Of a stretch of DNA of 64,000 nucleotides, positions 43,183 to 51,808 are shown piece after piece. The stretch spans positions 1 through 64,000 of the forward strand of contig CAZSLI010000004.1 of the NCBI GenBank assembly GCA_964607705.1, in the 5' to 3' direction. The translations under genes were made by a program, and so were the position numbers. Every line of letters begins with the position of its first letter. Positions within the stretch are counted from its first letter, which is position 1. Below the pieces are notes generated by a model. The model saw only the letters and a list, made by a program, of their open reading frames with translations, was not told the DNA's origin and made no database searches. The DNA comes from CAZSLI01 sp964607705 (lineage in GTDB: Bacteria > Actinomycetota > Coriobacteriia > Anaerosomatales > PHET01).

Positions 43183-43631
43183 TCGGCATGGCGAAGGGGA
43201 TGTTGACCACCCTCAAGCACGCCTTCCGGCCGGCGTTCACGACGCGCTATCCCTGGGGGCCCGTTACCCTCCCCGAACGCAGTCGGACGTCGTTCGCTCT
43301 CCCACTCGGCGAAGACGGTCTCCCGCTGTGCAAGGCATGCAACCTCTGCGCGAAGAGCTGTCCTGATGCAGCGATCGTGCTCGAATCGGAGAAGCGCGCC
43401 GACGGACCGGGCCGGGTGCTCACGTCGTTCAAGATCGATCTCGGCCTGTGCATGTACTGCGGCATCTGCGTCGAGAACTGCCCGTCCTCGGGACTTCATC
43501 ACACCGGTGACTTCGAGACTGCCACGCACCTGAGGGATGACACGATGCTCGTGTTGTTCGAGGCCCCGGGCGCGACTGCCCCCGCCGAGGACTCGGCCGG
43601 CAAGGCACCCGTCGCAGAGGAGGCGTCATGA
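43179..43631 (+). CDS. nuoI: NADH-quinone oxidoreductase subunit I
   Basis: This 150-residue ferredoxin-like subunit binds two [4Fe-4S] clusters (N6a and N6b) through Cys51/54/57/61 and Cys91/94/97/101. It links the hydrophilic electron input to NuoB. In this operon, with no NuoE, F or G, it is the likely docking point for an unknown electron donor such as ferredoxin. GTG at 43179 overlaps nuoH. The C-terminus has a short Ala/Glu-rich tail. Confidence 0.92.
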   Translation: MIGMAKGMLTTLKHAFRPAFTTRYPWGPVTLPERSRTSFALPLGEDGLPLCKACNLCAKSCPDAAIVLESEKRADGPGRVLTSFKIDLGLCMYCGICVENCPSSGLHHTGDFETATHLRDDTMLVLFEAPGATAPAEDSAGKAPVAEEAS

Positions 43632-44134
43632 CGCTCACGGGCGTGCTCTTCTACGTCTATGCGGCGGTAGCCCTCGCCGGCGCTGTGGGCCTCGTCATGG
43701 CGCCCAAGCTCATCCACGCCGTCATGTGCATGTTCGCGACGATGTTCTCCATCGCCGCCCTCTACCTGCTACTGGGCAGCGAGTTTCTCGCAGCCATGCA
43801 GCTCTTCGTCTACGGCGGCGCGATCACCGTGCTCGTCCTGTTCGTGCTGATGCTCACGCGACCGACCGAAGGCGCCGAGTCGGCCCCACCGGTCAGGTGG
43901 TTCGCCGCAGCCCTGTGCCTCGTGTTCTTCGGCGTGCTCGCCACGACCTTGGGCCGCGCCGAGTGGCAGGTCGCCGCAAGCCACGCGCACGACGCGGCCT
44001 CTCTCGGCGAGATCCTCTTCTCTCGCTACGCCCTCCCCTTCGAGATAGCCGGCCTCGCGCTCACTATCGCGCTCATCGGCGCCATAGTGCTCGCTCGTGA
44101 GGACGACATGGCGGAGGAGGTGGCCGAGTCATGA
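43628..44134 (+). CDS. nuoJ: NADH-quinone oxidoreductase subunit J
   Basis: This 168-residue protein has five membrane helices with the family block LYLLLGSEFLAAMQLFVYGGAITVLVLFVLMLT, including the conserved Tyr-Gly-Gly of the flexible helix 3. ATG at 43628 overlaps the nuoI stop. The end overlaps nuoK (ATGA). Confidence 0.92.
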   Translation: MTLTGVLFYVYAAVALAGAVGLVMAPKLIHAVMCMFATMFSIAALYLLLGSEFLAAMQLFVYGGAITVLVLFVLMLTRPTEGAESAPPVRWFAAALCLVFFGVLATTLGRAEWQVAASHAHDAASLGEILFSRYALPFEIAGLALTIALIGAIVLAREDDMAEEVAES

Positions 44135-44439
44135 TCGGCCTCAACCACTACCTCGTGCTGGCCGCGGCGCTCTTCTGCATCGGTCTGTACGGTGCGCTCA
44201 CGTCGAAGAGCGCACTGCGCGTGGTCATCTGCGTCGAGCTCGTGCTGAACGCCGTGAACCTGAATCTGGCGGCCTTCTCGGTGTATATCGCTCCGCGTGA
44301 AGCGGTCGGCATGAACTTCGTCATCTTCCTGATGGTGGTAGCAGCGGCCGAGGTCGGCCTGGCACTGGCGCTCATCATCACGCTCAACCGATCGAGCGAC
44401 ATCAGTCGCATCGACAGCATCAGCAGGTTGAGGGGATAG
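44131..44439 (+). CDS. nuoK: NADH-quinone oxidoreductase subunit K
   Basis: This 102-residue protein has three membrane helices and two conserved membrane glutamates (in VICVELVLNAVNLNL and AAEVGLALALIITL) that are part of the proton path. ATG at 44131 overlaps nuoJ. The charged end SDISRIDSIS is typical. nuoL follows 2 bases after its stop. Confidence 0.93.
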   Translation: MIGLNHYLVLAAALFCIGLYGALTSKSALRVVICVELVLNAVNLNLAAFSVYIAPREAVGMNFVIFLMVVAAAEVGLALALIITLNRSSDISRIDSISRLRG

Positions 44440-44441
44440 CG

Positions 44442-46367
44442 ATGAACCTGATGCACTACAGCTGGACGCTTCCCCTCGTTCCTCTGGCTGTCTTCGTCTT
44501 CGTGGTGGCGACCGGCCGCAAGTCGCCGAGGATGGTGGCGCCGGTCCTCGGCATCGCTGCCCAGGCGGTGGTCTTCGCGGCCTCGGTCGGGATGCTCGTC
44601 GCGACGAGCGCCGGAGCGACCTACGAAGCGTCAACGACGTGGCTGCGGGTCGGCGAGAAGACGATCGAGTTCGGCGTGCTCATCGACCCGCTCTCCGCCA
44701 CGATGATCGCCATCGTCTCGTTCGTGAGCATGCTCGTGCAGCTGTACTCCATCGGCTACATGTCGGAGGAGGAGCGCTTCCGCTGGTTCTACGGTGCCAT
44801 CTCCCTGTTCACGGCGGCGATGCTCGGAGTGGTCATCTCCAACGGCTGGCTGCTGATGTACATGAGCTGGGAGGTCATGGGCCTCGCGAGCTACCTCTTG
44901 ATCGGCTTCTGGTACGAGGACCCCAACGCTCCCCCCGCGTCTATGAAGGCGTTCTTGGTCACGCGCTTCGGCGACGTGGGATTCGGGCTCGCACTCGTCC
45001 TCATGTGGCTCACGGTGGGCTCGTTCACCTTCAGCGTCGTGTTCGAGGCCGTCGAGTCGGGTGCATGGGTCGGTGCGTCGCTCGCCGCTTGTGCACTGCT
45101 CTTGTTCGCGGGCGCCATGGGCAAGAGCGCCCAGTTCCCGCTCCACGTCTGGCTACCGGACGCCATGGCCGGTCCGACGCCCGGCTCGGCGCTCATCCAT
45201 GCAGCCACCATGGTGGCCGCCGGCGTCTACCTCGTAGCGCGCTCGTTCCCGCTCTACGAGGCCGCCGAGTGGACACTCGGCGTCGTGGGGACCGTGGGGA
45301 CGATCACCGCGGTCATGGGGGCACTCATCGCGCTCTCGATGCATGACATCAAGAAGGTTCTCGCGTACTCCACCATCTCGCAGTTGGGCTACATGTTCCT
45401 CGCGTTGGGCACGGGCAACTGGGTCGCGGCCGTGTTCCATCTGATGACGCACGCCTTCTTCAAGGCGCTGCTCTTCCTCGCGGCCGGGTCTGTGATCCAT
45501 GCCACGCACACTCAGGACCTCCACGAACTCGGGGGCCTGTGGCGCAAGATGCCGTGGACGACGGCGACCTGGTGTCTCGGGGCCCTTTCGCTGGCCGGCA
45601 TTCCCCCGCTCGCGGGCTTCTGGAGCAAGGACGAGATTCTCCTTTCCGCATTCAACAACGGGGACTGGGGCTTCTTGATCGCCGGTCTGGCGACGGCCGC
45701 GCTCACCGCCTTCTACATGGCGCGCGCGACCTTCCTGACATTCTTCGTCAAGCCGGGGCCACAGAGCCAAAGCGAACATGCACACGAAGCGCCCTGGGTC
45801 ATGACGGTCCCGCTGGCTGTACTTGCTGGACTCGCGGTGACCGTCGGACTCGTGGGTTCGCCGGCCACCGGGTATGCGTTCGGCGGGTTCCTCGGCGAGC
45901 ATGAGGCCGCGGACCCGAACCTGATCCTCGCGGGTGTCGCTGTGGGCGTCGCCGTCGCCGGCATCCTGCTCGCTTGGTCGAGTTACATCAGACGCCTGTT
46001 CGAACCGGACGGCTACTTCCGCACGCGGCTCGTCTCAAAGGTCTTCGAGCGCAAGTTCTGGATGGACGAGATATATAGCCTGTTCGTCGTCGACCCCACC
46101 AAGGCCATTTCCGAGTTCGCGCGCAAGGTCGACCACACTGTGATCGACGGAGTTGTCCGAGGGCTCGGCTGGGTGGGCCTCAACGTCAGTGCGATGCTGG
46201 CATGGATCGACCGTGAGGCGGTCGATGGCACGCTGGTCGATGGCCTCGGGGAGACGGTCGCCGAGTCAGGCGAGATCGTTCGGCAGGTGCACTCAGGCAA
46301 CGTCCAGACCTACCTGCTCCTCCTGGTCGTCGGCATCGTGGTCCTCGCGGTGGTGTTCGCCCGATGA
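44442..46367 (+). CDS. nuoL: NADH-quinone oxidoreductase subunit L
   Basis: This 641-residue antiporter-like subunit has about 16 membrane helices. The key charged residues are present: Glu in YMSWEVMGLASYLLIGF, Lys in GAMGKSAQFPLHVWLPDAMAGPTP and Lys in MHDIKKVLAYSTISQLGYM. The last 120 residues include the long lateral helix (about 540-600) that spans the membrane arm, then a final helix. It overlaps nuoM by 4 bases. The length is somewhat above that of E. coli NuoL (613). Confidence 0.93.
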   Translation: MNLMHYSWTLPLVPLAVFVFVVATGRKSPRMVAPVLGIAAQAVVFAASVGMLVATSAGATYEASTTWLRVGEKTIEFGVLIDPLSATMIAIVSFVSMLVQLYSIGYMSEEERFRWFYGAISLFTAAMLGVVISNGWLLMYMSWEVMGLASYLLIGFWYEDPNAPPASMKAFLVTRFGDVGFGLALVLMWLTVGSFTFSVVFEAVESGAWVGASLAACALLLFAGAMGKSAQFPLHVWLPDAMAGPTPGSALIHAATMVAAGVYLVARSFPLYEAAEWTLGVVGTVGTITAVMGALIALSMHDIKKVLAYSTISQLGYMFLALGTGNWVAAVFHLMTHAFFKALLFLAAGSVIHATHTQDLHELGGLWRKMPWTTATWCLGALSLAGIPPLAGFWSKDEILLSAFNNGDWGFLIAGLATAALTAFYMARATFLTFFVKPGPQSQSEHAHEAPWVMTVPLAVLAGLAVTVGLVGSPATGYAFGGFLGEHEAADPNLILAGVAVGVAVAGILLAWSSYIRRLFEPDGYFRTRLVSKVFERKFWMDEIYSLFVVDPTKAISEFARKVDHTVIDGVVRGLGWVGLNVSAMLAWIDREAVDGTLVDGLGETVAESGEIVRQVHSGNVQTYLLLLVVGIVVLAVVFAR

Positions 46368-47827
46368 CCACGGTCCCGGTGCTCTCGGTCATCACGCTCA
46401 CGCCGGTCGTCGCGGCCGTGCTCATCGCCGTGTTCGGCCGCGGCCGGAGTCCTCGGTACATCGCGCTCGCTGCTGCCTCCATCTGCCTTGGCTCGGCCGT
46501 GTGGGTCTACTTCAGCTACGACCGCGTCGCGTCGGGATTCCAGTTCGTCGAGTCGATGCCGTGGATCCCGTCGCTGGGAGTGGGGTACCTGGTCGGCGTC
46601 GACGGCATCTCGGTCCCCATGCTGATGCTGATGGGCCTCGTGATGTTCACCGGCGTGCTGGTCAGCTGGGACCTCCAGGAGCGGACGCGCGAGTTCTTCG
46701 TGCTGTTGCTGCTGCTCGTAACGGGCGTCTTCGGTGTGTTCGTGTCTCTCGACGCGTTCCTGTTGTTCTTCTTCTACGAGATGGCCGTTCTTCCGATGTA
46801 CCTGCTCATCGCGATCTGGGGGTCCACGAAGAAGGACTACTCGGCGATGAAGCTGACGCTCTTCCTGTTCGCGGGAAGCGCCGCCATCGTGCTCGCCCTC
46901 GTGTTCGTCTACTGGCAGGTCGGCGCGAACTCGTTCGACCTGCGTGTCTGGGCCGCGTACGACTTCCCCGCCGAGTTCCAGCGGTGGGCGTTCCTGGTGC
47001 TGTTCCTCGGCTTCGGAGCACTCGTGCCAATCTTCCCGCTCCACACGTGGTCGCCCGACGGCCACGTCGCGGCGCCCACCGCCGTCTCGATGATGCACGC
47101 CGGCGTGCTACTCAAGATCGGCGCGTTCGGCGTGATCCGGTTGGGGATGTGGCTCTTCCCTCAGGGCATCACCGACTGGGCCTACCTGATCGCGATCGTC
47201 GGCTGCATCAACGTCGTCTACGGCGCCCTGTGCGCCATGAACCAGACTGACCTCAAATACGTCATCGGCTACTCCTCGGTCAGCCACATGGGTTACGTCC
47301 TGCTGGGGCTGGCGATGCTCGACCGCTTCGGCATCGAGGGAGCGGTCTTTCAGATGTTCGCGCACGGCATCATGACCGCACTGTTCTTCGCGCTCATCGG
47401 CTACGTCTACGAAAAGGCGCACACGCGCCAGATCGCCGAGATATCGGGCCTGATGCGCAAGACGCCTCTGGTCGCCGCAGCGTTCATCATCGCAGCCGCA
47501 GCCAGCATGGGTCTGCCGTCGACCAGCGGCTTCGTCGCGGAGCTGTTGGTGTACATCGGGATGATCCAGCAGGAGCCCATTCTCGCCGTCATCGCGTTCA
47601 TCGGCGTCGTCGTCACCGCCGCCTACCTCGTCCGGATGCTCGGCAAGATCCTGCTGGGCGAGCCGTCCGAGTCGGTCGCCGCGATCTCGGACCCGCGGCC
47701 ACTACGCCTTGCGCCCATGGGGATGCTGGCCGTGACGATCATGGTCGTCGGGCTCAACCCGGCCATGCTCTATGGCACCATCCGGGCCGGCGTCATCCCG
47801 CTCGTCACCAAGCTGGCGGGGGGCTGA
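46364..47827 (+). CDS. nuoM: NADH-quinone oxidoreductase subunit M, first copy
   Basis: This 487-residue antiporter-like subunit has 14 membrane helices and Glu in LFFFYEMAVLPMYLLI. It lacks the lysine of helix 7 that is central to the proton path: Leu220 (GALVPIFPLHTW) stands where most NuoM have Lys, as in the second copy (Lys224). A later Lys (GVLLKIG) is kept. The loss suggests reduced or altered pumping in this copy (inference); NuoM variants of this kind exist. ATG overlaps nuoL. Confidence 0.88.
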   Translation: MTTVPVLSVITLTPVVAAVLIAVFGRGRSPRYIALAAASICLGSAVWVYFSYDRVASGFQFVESMPWIPSLGVGYLVGVDGISVPMLMLMGLVMFTGVLVSWDLQERTREFFVLLLLLVTGVFGVFVSLDAFLLFFFYEMAVLPMYLLIAIWGSTKKDYSAMKLTLFLFAGSAAIVLALVFVYWQVGANSFDLRVWAAYDFPAEFQRWAFLVLFLGFGALVPIFPLHTWSPDGHVAAPTAVSMMHAGVLLKIGAFGVIRLGMWLFPQGITDWAYLIAIVGCINVVYGALCAMNQTDLKYVIGYSSVSHMGYVLLGLAMLDRFGIEGAVFQMFAHGIMTALFFALIGYVYEKAHTRQIAEISGLMRKTPLVAAAFIIAAAASMGLPSTSGFVAELLVYIGMIQQEPILAVIAFIGVVVTAAYLVRMLGKILLGEPSESVAAISDPRPLRLAPMGMLAVTIMVVGLNPAMLYGTIRAGVIPLVTKLAGG

Positions 47828-47830
47828 TAG

Positions 47831-49300
47831 ATGCCCGAAGCCATGACTTGGATGCGCTATCTGGCTCCCGAGATGATCGTCGCCCTCACGGGTGTGGTCC
47901 TGATCGTCGCCGATCTCATCTGGCCGATGCGCGAGGACTGCCGTCACAGAGGTCGGCCGTGGATCGCCTACCTCGGGATAGCGGGCCTTGTCGCCGCAGC
48001 CGTGGCCACCGTGATGACCGGCGCGCCGTCCGGCGGCGTCGCGCTCTTCGGCGGCATCATCCTCATCGACCAACTGGCTGTGTTCTTCAAGGTGCTGTTC
48101 CTCGGGATCGGGGTCATCGTCCTGCTCATCGCGGTCGACCCCCTCCCCGTGTTCAGCAAGTGGCCTGCGGAGTTCTACGCACTGGTGGTGTGGTGCACGC
48201 TCGGCCACATGCTCCTCTCCTCGGCGGGCGAGCTGTTCACCATCTTCCTGTGCCTGCAGCTCACCAGCCTGCCTCTGATCGTGCTCATCGGCTACGCCAA
48301 GCGTGATGTCCGCAGCGGTGAGGCGTCGCTCAAGTACCTGCTCCTCGTGCTCGTCTCGACTGCGGTACTGCTCTACGGGATGTCGCTCATCTACGGGGCG
48401 CTCGGCACGAGCACCATCTCTGAGATAGGGACGCTGCTGGAGCAGCAGTCCGAAGTGACCACGGTCGTGGCGCTCGGCCTCGTGCTGCTGCTCACAGGGT
48501 TCGCGTTCAAGATCACCGCGTTCCCCTTCCAATACTGGGTGCCCGACGTGTACCAAGGCGCCCCCACCCCCGTGACCGCCTTCCTGTCGGTGGGCTCCAA
48601 GTTCGCAGGATTCGCCCTCGCCCTGCGTATCATCGTCACGGGGCTGCAGATCGACCTGAACTGGCATCTCATCTTCGGGGCGCTGGCGGCGCTGTCGATG
48701 ACGTTCGGCAACCTCGGCGCGATCAAACAGACCAACATCAAGCGCATGCTCGCCTACTCCGGTATCGCTCAGGCCGGGTATCTGCTCGTCGGGCTGGCGG
48801 CGCTCTCTGCTTCGGGCATCGGCGCCCTGCTCTTTTACGCCGTCGCCTACACCGCCGCGAACCTGGCGGCGTTCGGCGCGATCATCGTGTTCGCGCAGCA
48901 GACCGGTTCCGAGGAGATCGCCGACTACGACGGCCTTGCCCGCCGAGCTCCCCTCGTCGCCCTCGCGCTGACGGTCGCGCTGCTTTCCTTGGGCGGACTG
49001 CCGCTCATGGCAGGCTTCATGGCGAAGTTCTACGTCTTCCTGTACGCCGCGCTGGCCGGGCTCTTCTGGCTCGTCGCGATCGGCGTGGCGAACGGCGTCA
49101 TCGCGCTCTACTACTACCTGCGGGTCGTCTGGCACATCTACGTCGCCGAGGACAAGACCTCGGGCGCCGAGCTCCGTCTCGCACCGCGTGCGGGCATCGC
49201 CCTGTCGCTCTGCGTCGTGGGCATCTTCGCGATCGGACTGTTCCCGCAGCCGTTGTTCGACGCCAGCCAGCGGGCCGCGGCCGCGCTATTCGGCGGCTGA
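47831..49300 (+). CDS. nuoN: NADH-quinone oxidoreductase subunit N
   Basis: This 489-residue subunit has 14 membrane helices. The block TGFAFKITAFPFQYWVPDVYQGAPTPVTAFLS carries the central lysine, and the first helices have the LQLTSLPLIVLIGY pattern. It starts 3 bases after the first nuoM. The 3' end is followed by 16 bases and then the second nuoM. Confidence 0.92.
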   Translation: MPEAMTWMRYLAPEMIVALTGVVLIVADLIWPMREDCRHRGRPWIAYLGIAGLVAAAVATVMTGAPSGGVALFGGIILIDQLAVFFKVLFLGIGVIVLLIAVDPLPVFSKWPAEFYALVVWCTLGHMLLSSAGELFTIFLCLQLTSLPLIVLIGYAKRDVRSGEASLKYLLLVLVSTAVLLYGMSLIYGALGTSTISEIGTLLEQQSEVTTVVALGLVLLLTGFAFKITAFPFQYWVPDVYQGAPTPVTAFLSVGSKFAGFALALRIIVTGLQIDLNWHLIFGALAALSMTFGNLGAIKQTNIKRMLAYSGIAQAGYLLVGLAALSASGIGALLFYAVAYTAANLAAFGAIIVFAQQTGSEEIADYDGLARRAPLVALALTVALLSLGGLPLMAGFMAKFYVFLYAALAGLFWLVAIGVANGVIALYYYLRVVWHIYVAEDKTSGAELRLAPRAGIALSLCVVGIFAIGLFPQPLFDASQRAAAALFGG

Positions 49301-49316
49301 GAGGAAGGAGGGCCGC

Positions 49317-50789
49317 ATGACTGACGCAAGCATCCTGTTGCTCACCATCCTCGTGCCGCTCGTCGGGGCGGTCGTCATCGGCGCACTGCCCATGTCGCTC
49401 GAGCGGCTGGCTCGTCCAGCGGCCATCGGAGTATCGGGATTGGTGCTGGTGGCGTGCGGGCGCCTGTGGATAGCGTTCGACTCGGCGGCCCAAGGCATGC
49501 AGTTCGAGTACGTGCGCGACTGGATTCCCGGGCTGGGCACGAGCCTGCATCTCGGCGTTGATGGACTCTCGTTGCCGCTGGTGGCACTGACGGCGCTGCT
49601 GACGGTTCTGGCTTGCGTGGCGTCCAAGTCGGTGACGGACCAGCGCCGACAGTACTTCACTCTGCTATTGCTGCTCGAGGCCGGCCTGATAGGCGTCTTC
49701 GTCGCCTTGGACCTCGTGCTCTTCTACGTCTTCTGGGAAGTCGTTCTGATCCCGATGTTCTTCCTGATCAGCGTCTGGGGCGGGCCGCGCCGGTCGTACG
49801 CGTCGGTCAAGTTCTTCGTGTACACGCTTGCGGGCTCGCTCGCCATGCTCGGCGGCATCATCACGCTGTATCTCGCGACCGGTGCGACATCGTTCGATCT
49901 TATCGGCCTGCAAGCCGCAGCCGGGGGACTCGCCCCCGCACTTCAGCTCGGGATCTTCCTCGCGATGGCATTCGCGCTCGCGGTCAAGGTTCCCATCGTG
50001 CCGTTCCACACCTGGCTTCCCGATGCCCATGTGGAGGCGCCGACAGCCGTTTCGGTCCTGCTGGCCGGCGTTCTGCTCAAGATGGGCTCGTACGGGTTCA
50101 TCCGGCTTGGCCCGCAGCTCCTGCCCGAAGGATTCAAGGCAGTCTCCCCTGTGCTGGCGGTGCTCGCGGTCGTCTCGATCGTCTACGGCGCCGCTGTCGC
50201 ACTACGGCAGACCGACCTCAAGAAGCTCGTCGCCTACTCCTCGGTATCGCACATGGGCTACGTCATGCTCGGAATAGCGGCCGGCACTACCGCCGGCATC
50301 CTGGGAGCCGGTGTGCAGATGGTGTCTCACGGGCTGATCGCCGGCATGGCGTTCCTGCTTGTCGGGGCGCTCTACGAGCGCGCACATACGCGGGAGATGC
50401 AGGCCTTCGGCGGCATCGTGAAGGTCGCGCCTGTCCTCGGCGGCATGCTGGTCCTGATGGCGTTCGCCTCGCTCGGGCTTCCCGGCATGAGCGGCTTCAT
50501 AGGCGAGTTCATGATCGTCACGGGGTCATTCTCAGCGTATCAGTGGATCTCGGTCATCGCTGCCACGGCCGTGGTGCTGACCGCCGCCTACCTGCTTTGG
50601 ATGTTGCGCCGCGTGGTGTTCGGCCGACTCAACGAGGAGCGGCTCGAGATGCCCGACATGACCGCCACCGAGGCGTGGGCGATCATGCCGCTCGCGGCCG
50701 CGACCTTGATCATCGGCATCTTCCCGCAGACGCTTGCGGGTGTCATGCAGGCGAGCGTGCAGGCGGTCGTCACGGCTCTGGGCGGCTAA
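49317..50789 (+). CDS. nuoM: NADH-quinone oxidoreductase subunit M, second copy
   Basis: This 490-residue paralog has all canonical residues: Glu in FYVFWEVVLIPMFFLI, Lys224 in FALAVKVPIVPFHTWLPDAHVEAPT, Lys in GVLLKMG, and the C-terminal GFIGEFM block with Glu. ATG at 49317 has AAGGAGG upstream; an in-frame start at 49188 would lie inside nuoN. The extra NuoM makes this operon resemble the two-NuoM type of complex I reported in other bacteria, in which the extra antiporter may extend the membrane arm. Confidence 0.9.
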   Translation: MTDASILLLTILVPLVGAVVIGALPMSLERLARPAAIGVSGLVLVACGRLWIAFDSAAQGMQFEYVRDWIPGLGTSLHLGVDGLSLPLVALTALLTVLACVASKSVTDQRRQYFTLLLLLEAGLIGVFVALDLVLFYVFWEVVLIPMFFLISVWGGPRRSYASVKFFVYTLAGSLAMLGGIITLYLATGATSFDLIGLQAAAGGLAPALQLGIFLAMAFALAVKVPIVPFHTWLPDAHVEAPTAVSVLLAGVLLKMGSYGFIRLGPQLLPEGFKAVSPVLAVLAVVSIVYGAAVALRQTDLKKLVAYSSVSHMGYVMLGIAAGTTAGILGAGVQMVSHGLIAGMAFLLVGALYERAHTREMQAFGGIVKVAPVLGGMLVLMAFASLGLPGMSGFIGEFMIVTGSFSAYQWISVIAATAVVLTAAYLLWMLRRVVFGRLNEERLEMPDMTATEAWAIMPLAAATLIIGIFPQTLAGVMQASVQAVVTALGG

Positions 50790-50834
50790 CGGAAACCGAC
50801 CGGACCAGCCATCGCCTCCGCACGACGCGCCGCG

Positions 50835-51704
50835 CTAGTGGGTCGCGAGCGCAGTCTCGAACTCGGTCGCCAACTCACTCTCGGACTGTGCACCCACCCA
50901 CCGCTTGATCTCCTTGCCTGATGCGTCGACCAGCATCATGGTGGGCACCGCCGATACCCCTTGCTTGTTGGCGAACGCGGCTGCAGCCTTGTCCTTGTCA
51001 GTCTCCGGGTAGAGCTTGAAGGTCATGCGCCCCGCGTACTCCTGCGTGAGCCTGTCGACCACAGGCTTCATCTCGATGCAGGCCGGTCAAGTGGAGGTGC
51101 CGAAGTAGTAGAACGTCACCTGCCCGCTGGTCGAAGGCGGCCATGCCGAGGAGGTGGACCCGCCTCGCATACCAGAGAGCATGCCTACGCTCATCGCGCC
51201 ACTGACGACCGTGACCACTACGCCTGCGATGAGCATCTGTCGAGCCGCCGCACGATTGGCATCTCGCACGATCAGCCAGCCGATGATGCCGCCGACTATT
51301 CCGAGCATGAACGGTAGCCACCACACCCACTTCGAGTAGCGGCCACCCGAAGGTTCGACATCGAGCAAAGACTTGCCTGCGGGTGCCTGCATCACCTGGT
51401 CGACCGGGCTGACGCCGGCACGCGCCCGGCCGGGCTCGGTGAAGGGTGGGGCGCCGGGGCTCTGAGGGGGTGTCCCAGGGGGAATCGGGCCCGCGACCGC
51501 AGCCTGATTCGGGGACTCGACCCAGGTCATCCGTTCGCCATCGAAGCTCAACGGCACTTCGGAGGAGTGGATCTGGACGTAGCGAGCGAGCGCCTCGGCG
51601 GCTTCCTCACGATCGAGGCCGGCCATCATCTCGGGCGTCACGTATCCTCGCAAGCTCAGCGTCTGCGAGATGTGCGCGTCGATCGCTTGCGTGTAGTCGG
51701 CCAT
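50835..51704 (-). CDS. selenocysteine thioredoxin-like membrane protein
   Basis: Read through the in-frame TGA at 51087-51089 this is a 289-residue protein. Residues 1-65 are a small domain shared with the protein at 29535-30446; a Pro-rich linker follows; two membrane helices lie at about 128-148 and 157-176. Residues about 195-289 are a thioredoxin fold with the active site Sec206-Pro-Ala-Cys209 in YYFGTST-U-PAC, preceded by QVTFYYF, and the cis-Pro block VSAVPTMMLVDASGKEIKRWVG. A SECIS-like hairpin follows the UGA. Without recoding, two fragments lacking a complete fold would be made. ATG at 51704 has AAGGGG 6 bases upstream. Topology is uncertain. Confidence 0.85.
51049..51067 (-). promoter_or_regulatory. 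SECIS-like hairpin after the UGA of the thioredoxin gene
   Basis: On the minus strand a 7-bp stem (AGCCTGT with its complement) encloses the loop GGTCG, which contains the GU often seen in bacterial SECIS apical loops. The stem starts 19 bases after the recoded TGA (51089-51087), so the loop lies about 27-31 bases downstream of it, the usual distance. Confidence 0.72.
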
Positions 51705-51808
51705 CCGGGCCCCTTCATGCGGGTATGCGCGTCACTCGGCTTATCGGCAGCAAGCGTCTGTGTGACGAGTGCGCCCGGTCACAATTCGGCAACCGGCGCA
51801 ACAACCGG

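Noticed and set aside
51761..51783. A sixth CRP-type site before the Sec-thioredoxin gene
   Set aside because: TGTGAC and GTCACA are present but are 11 bases apart rather than 4, so it does not match the family of sites; it may be only a hairpin after gatB.
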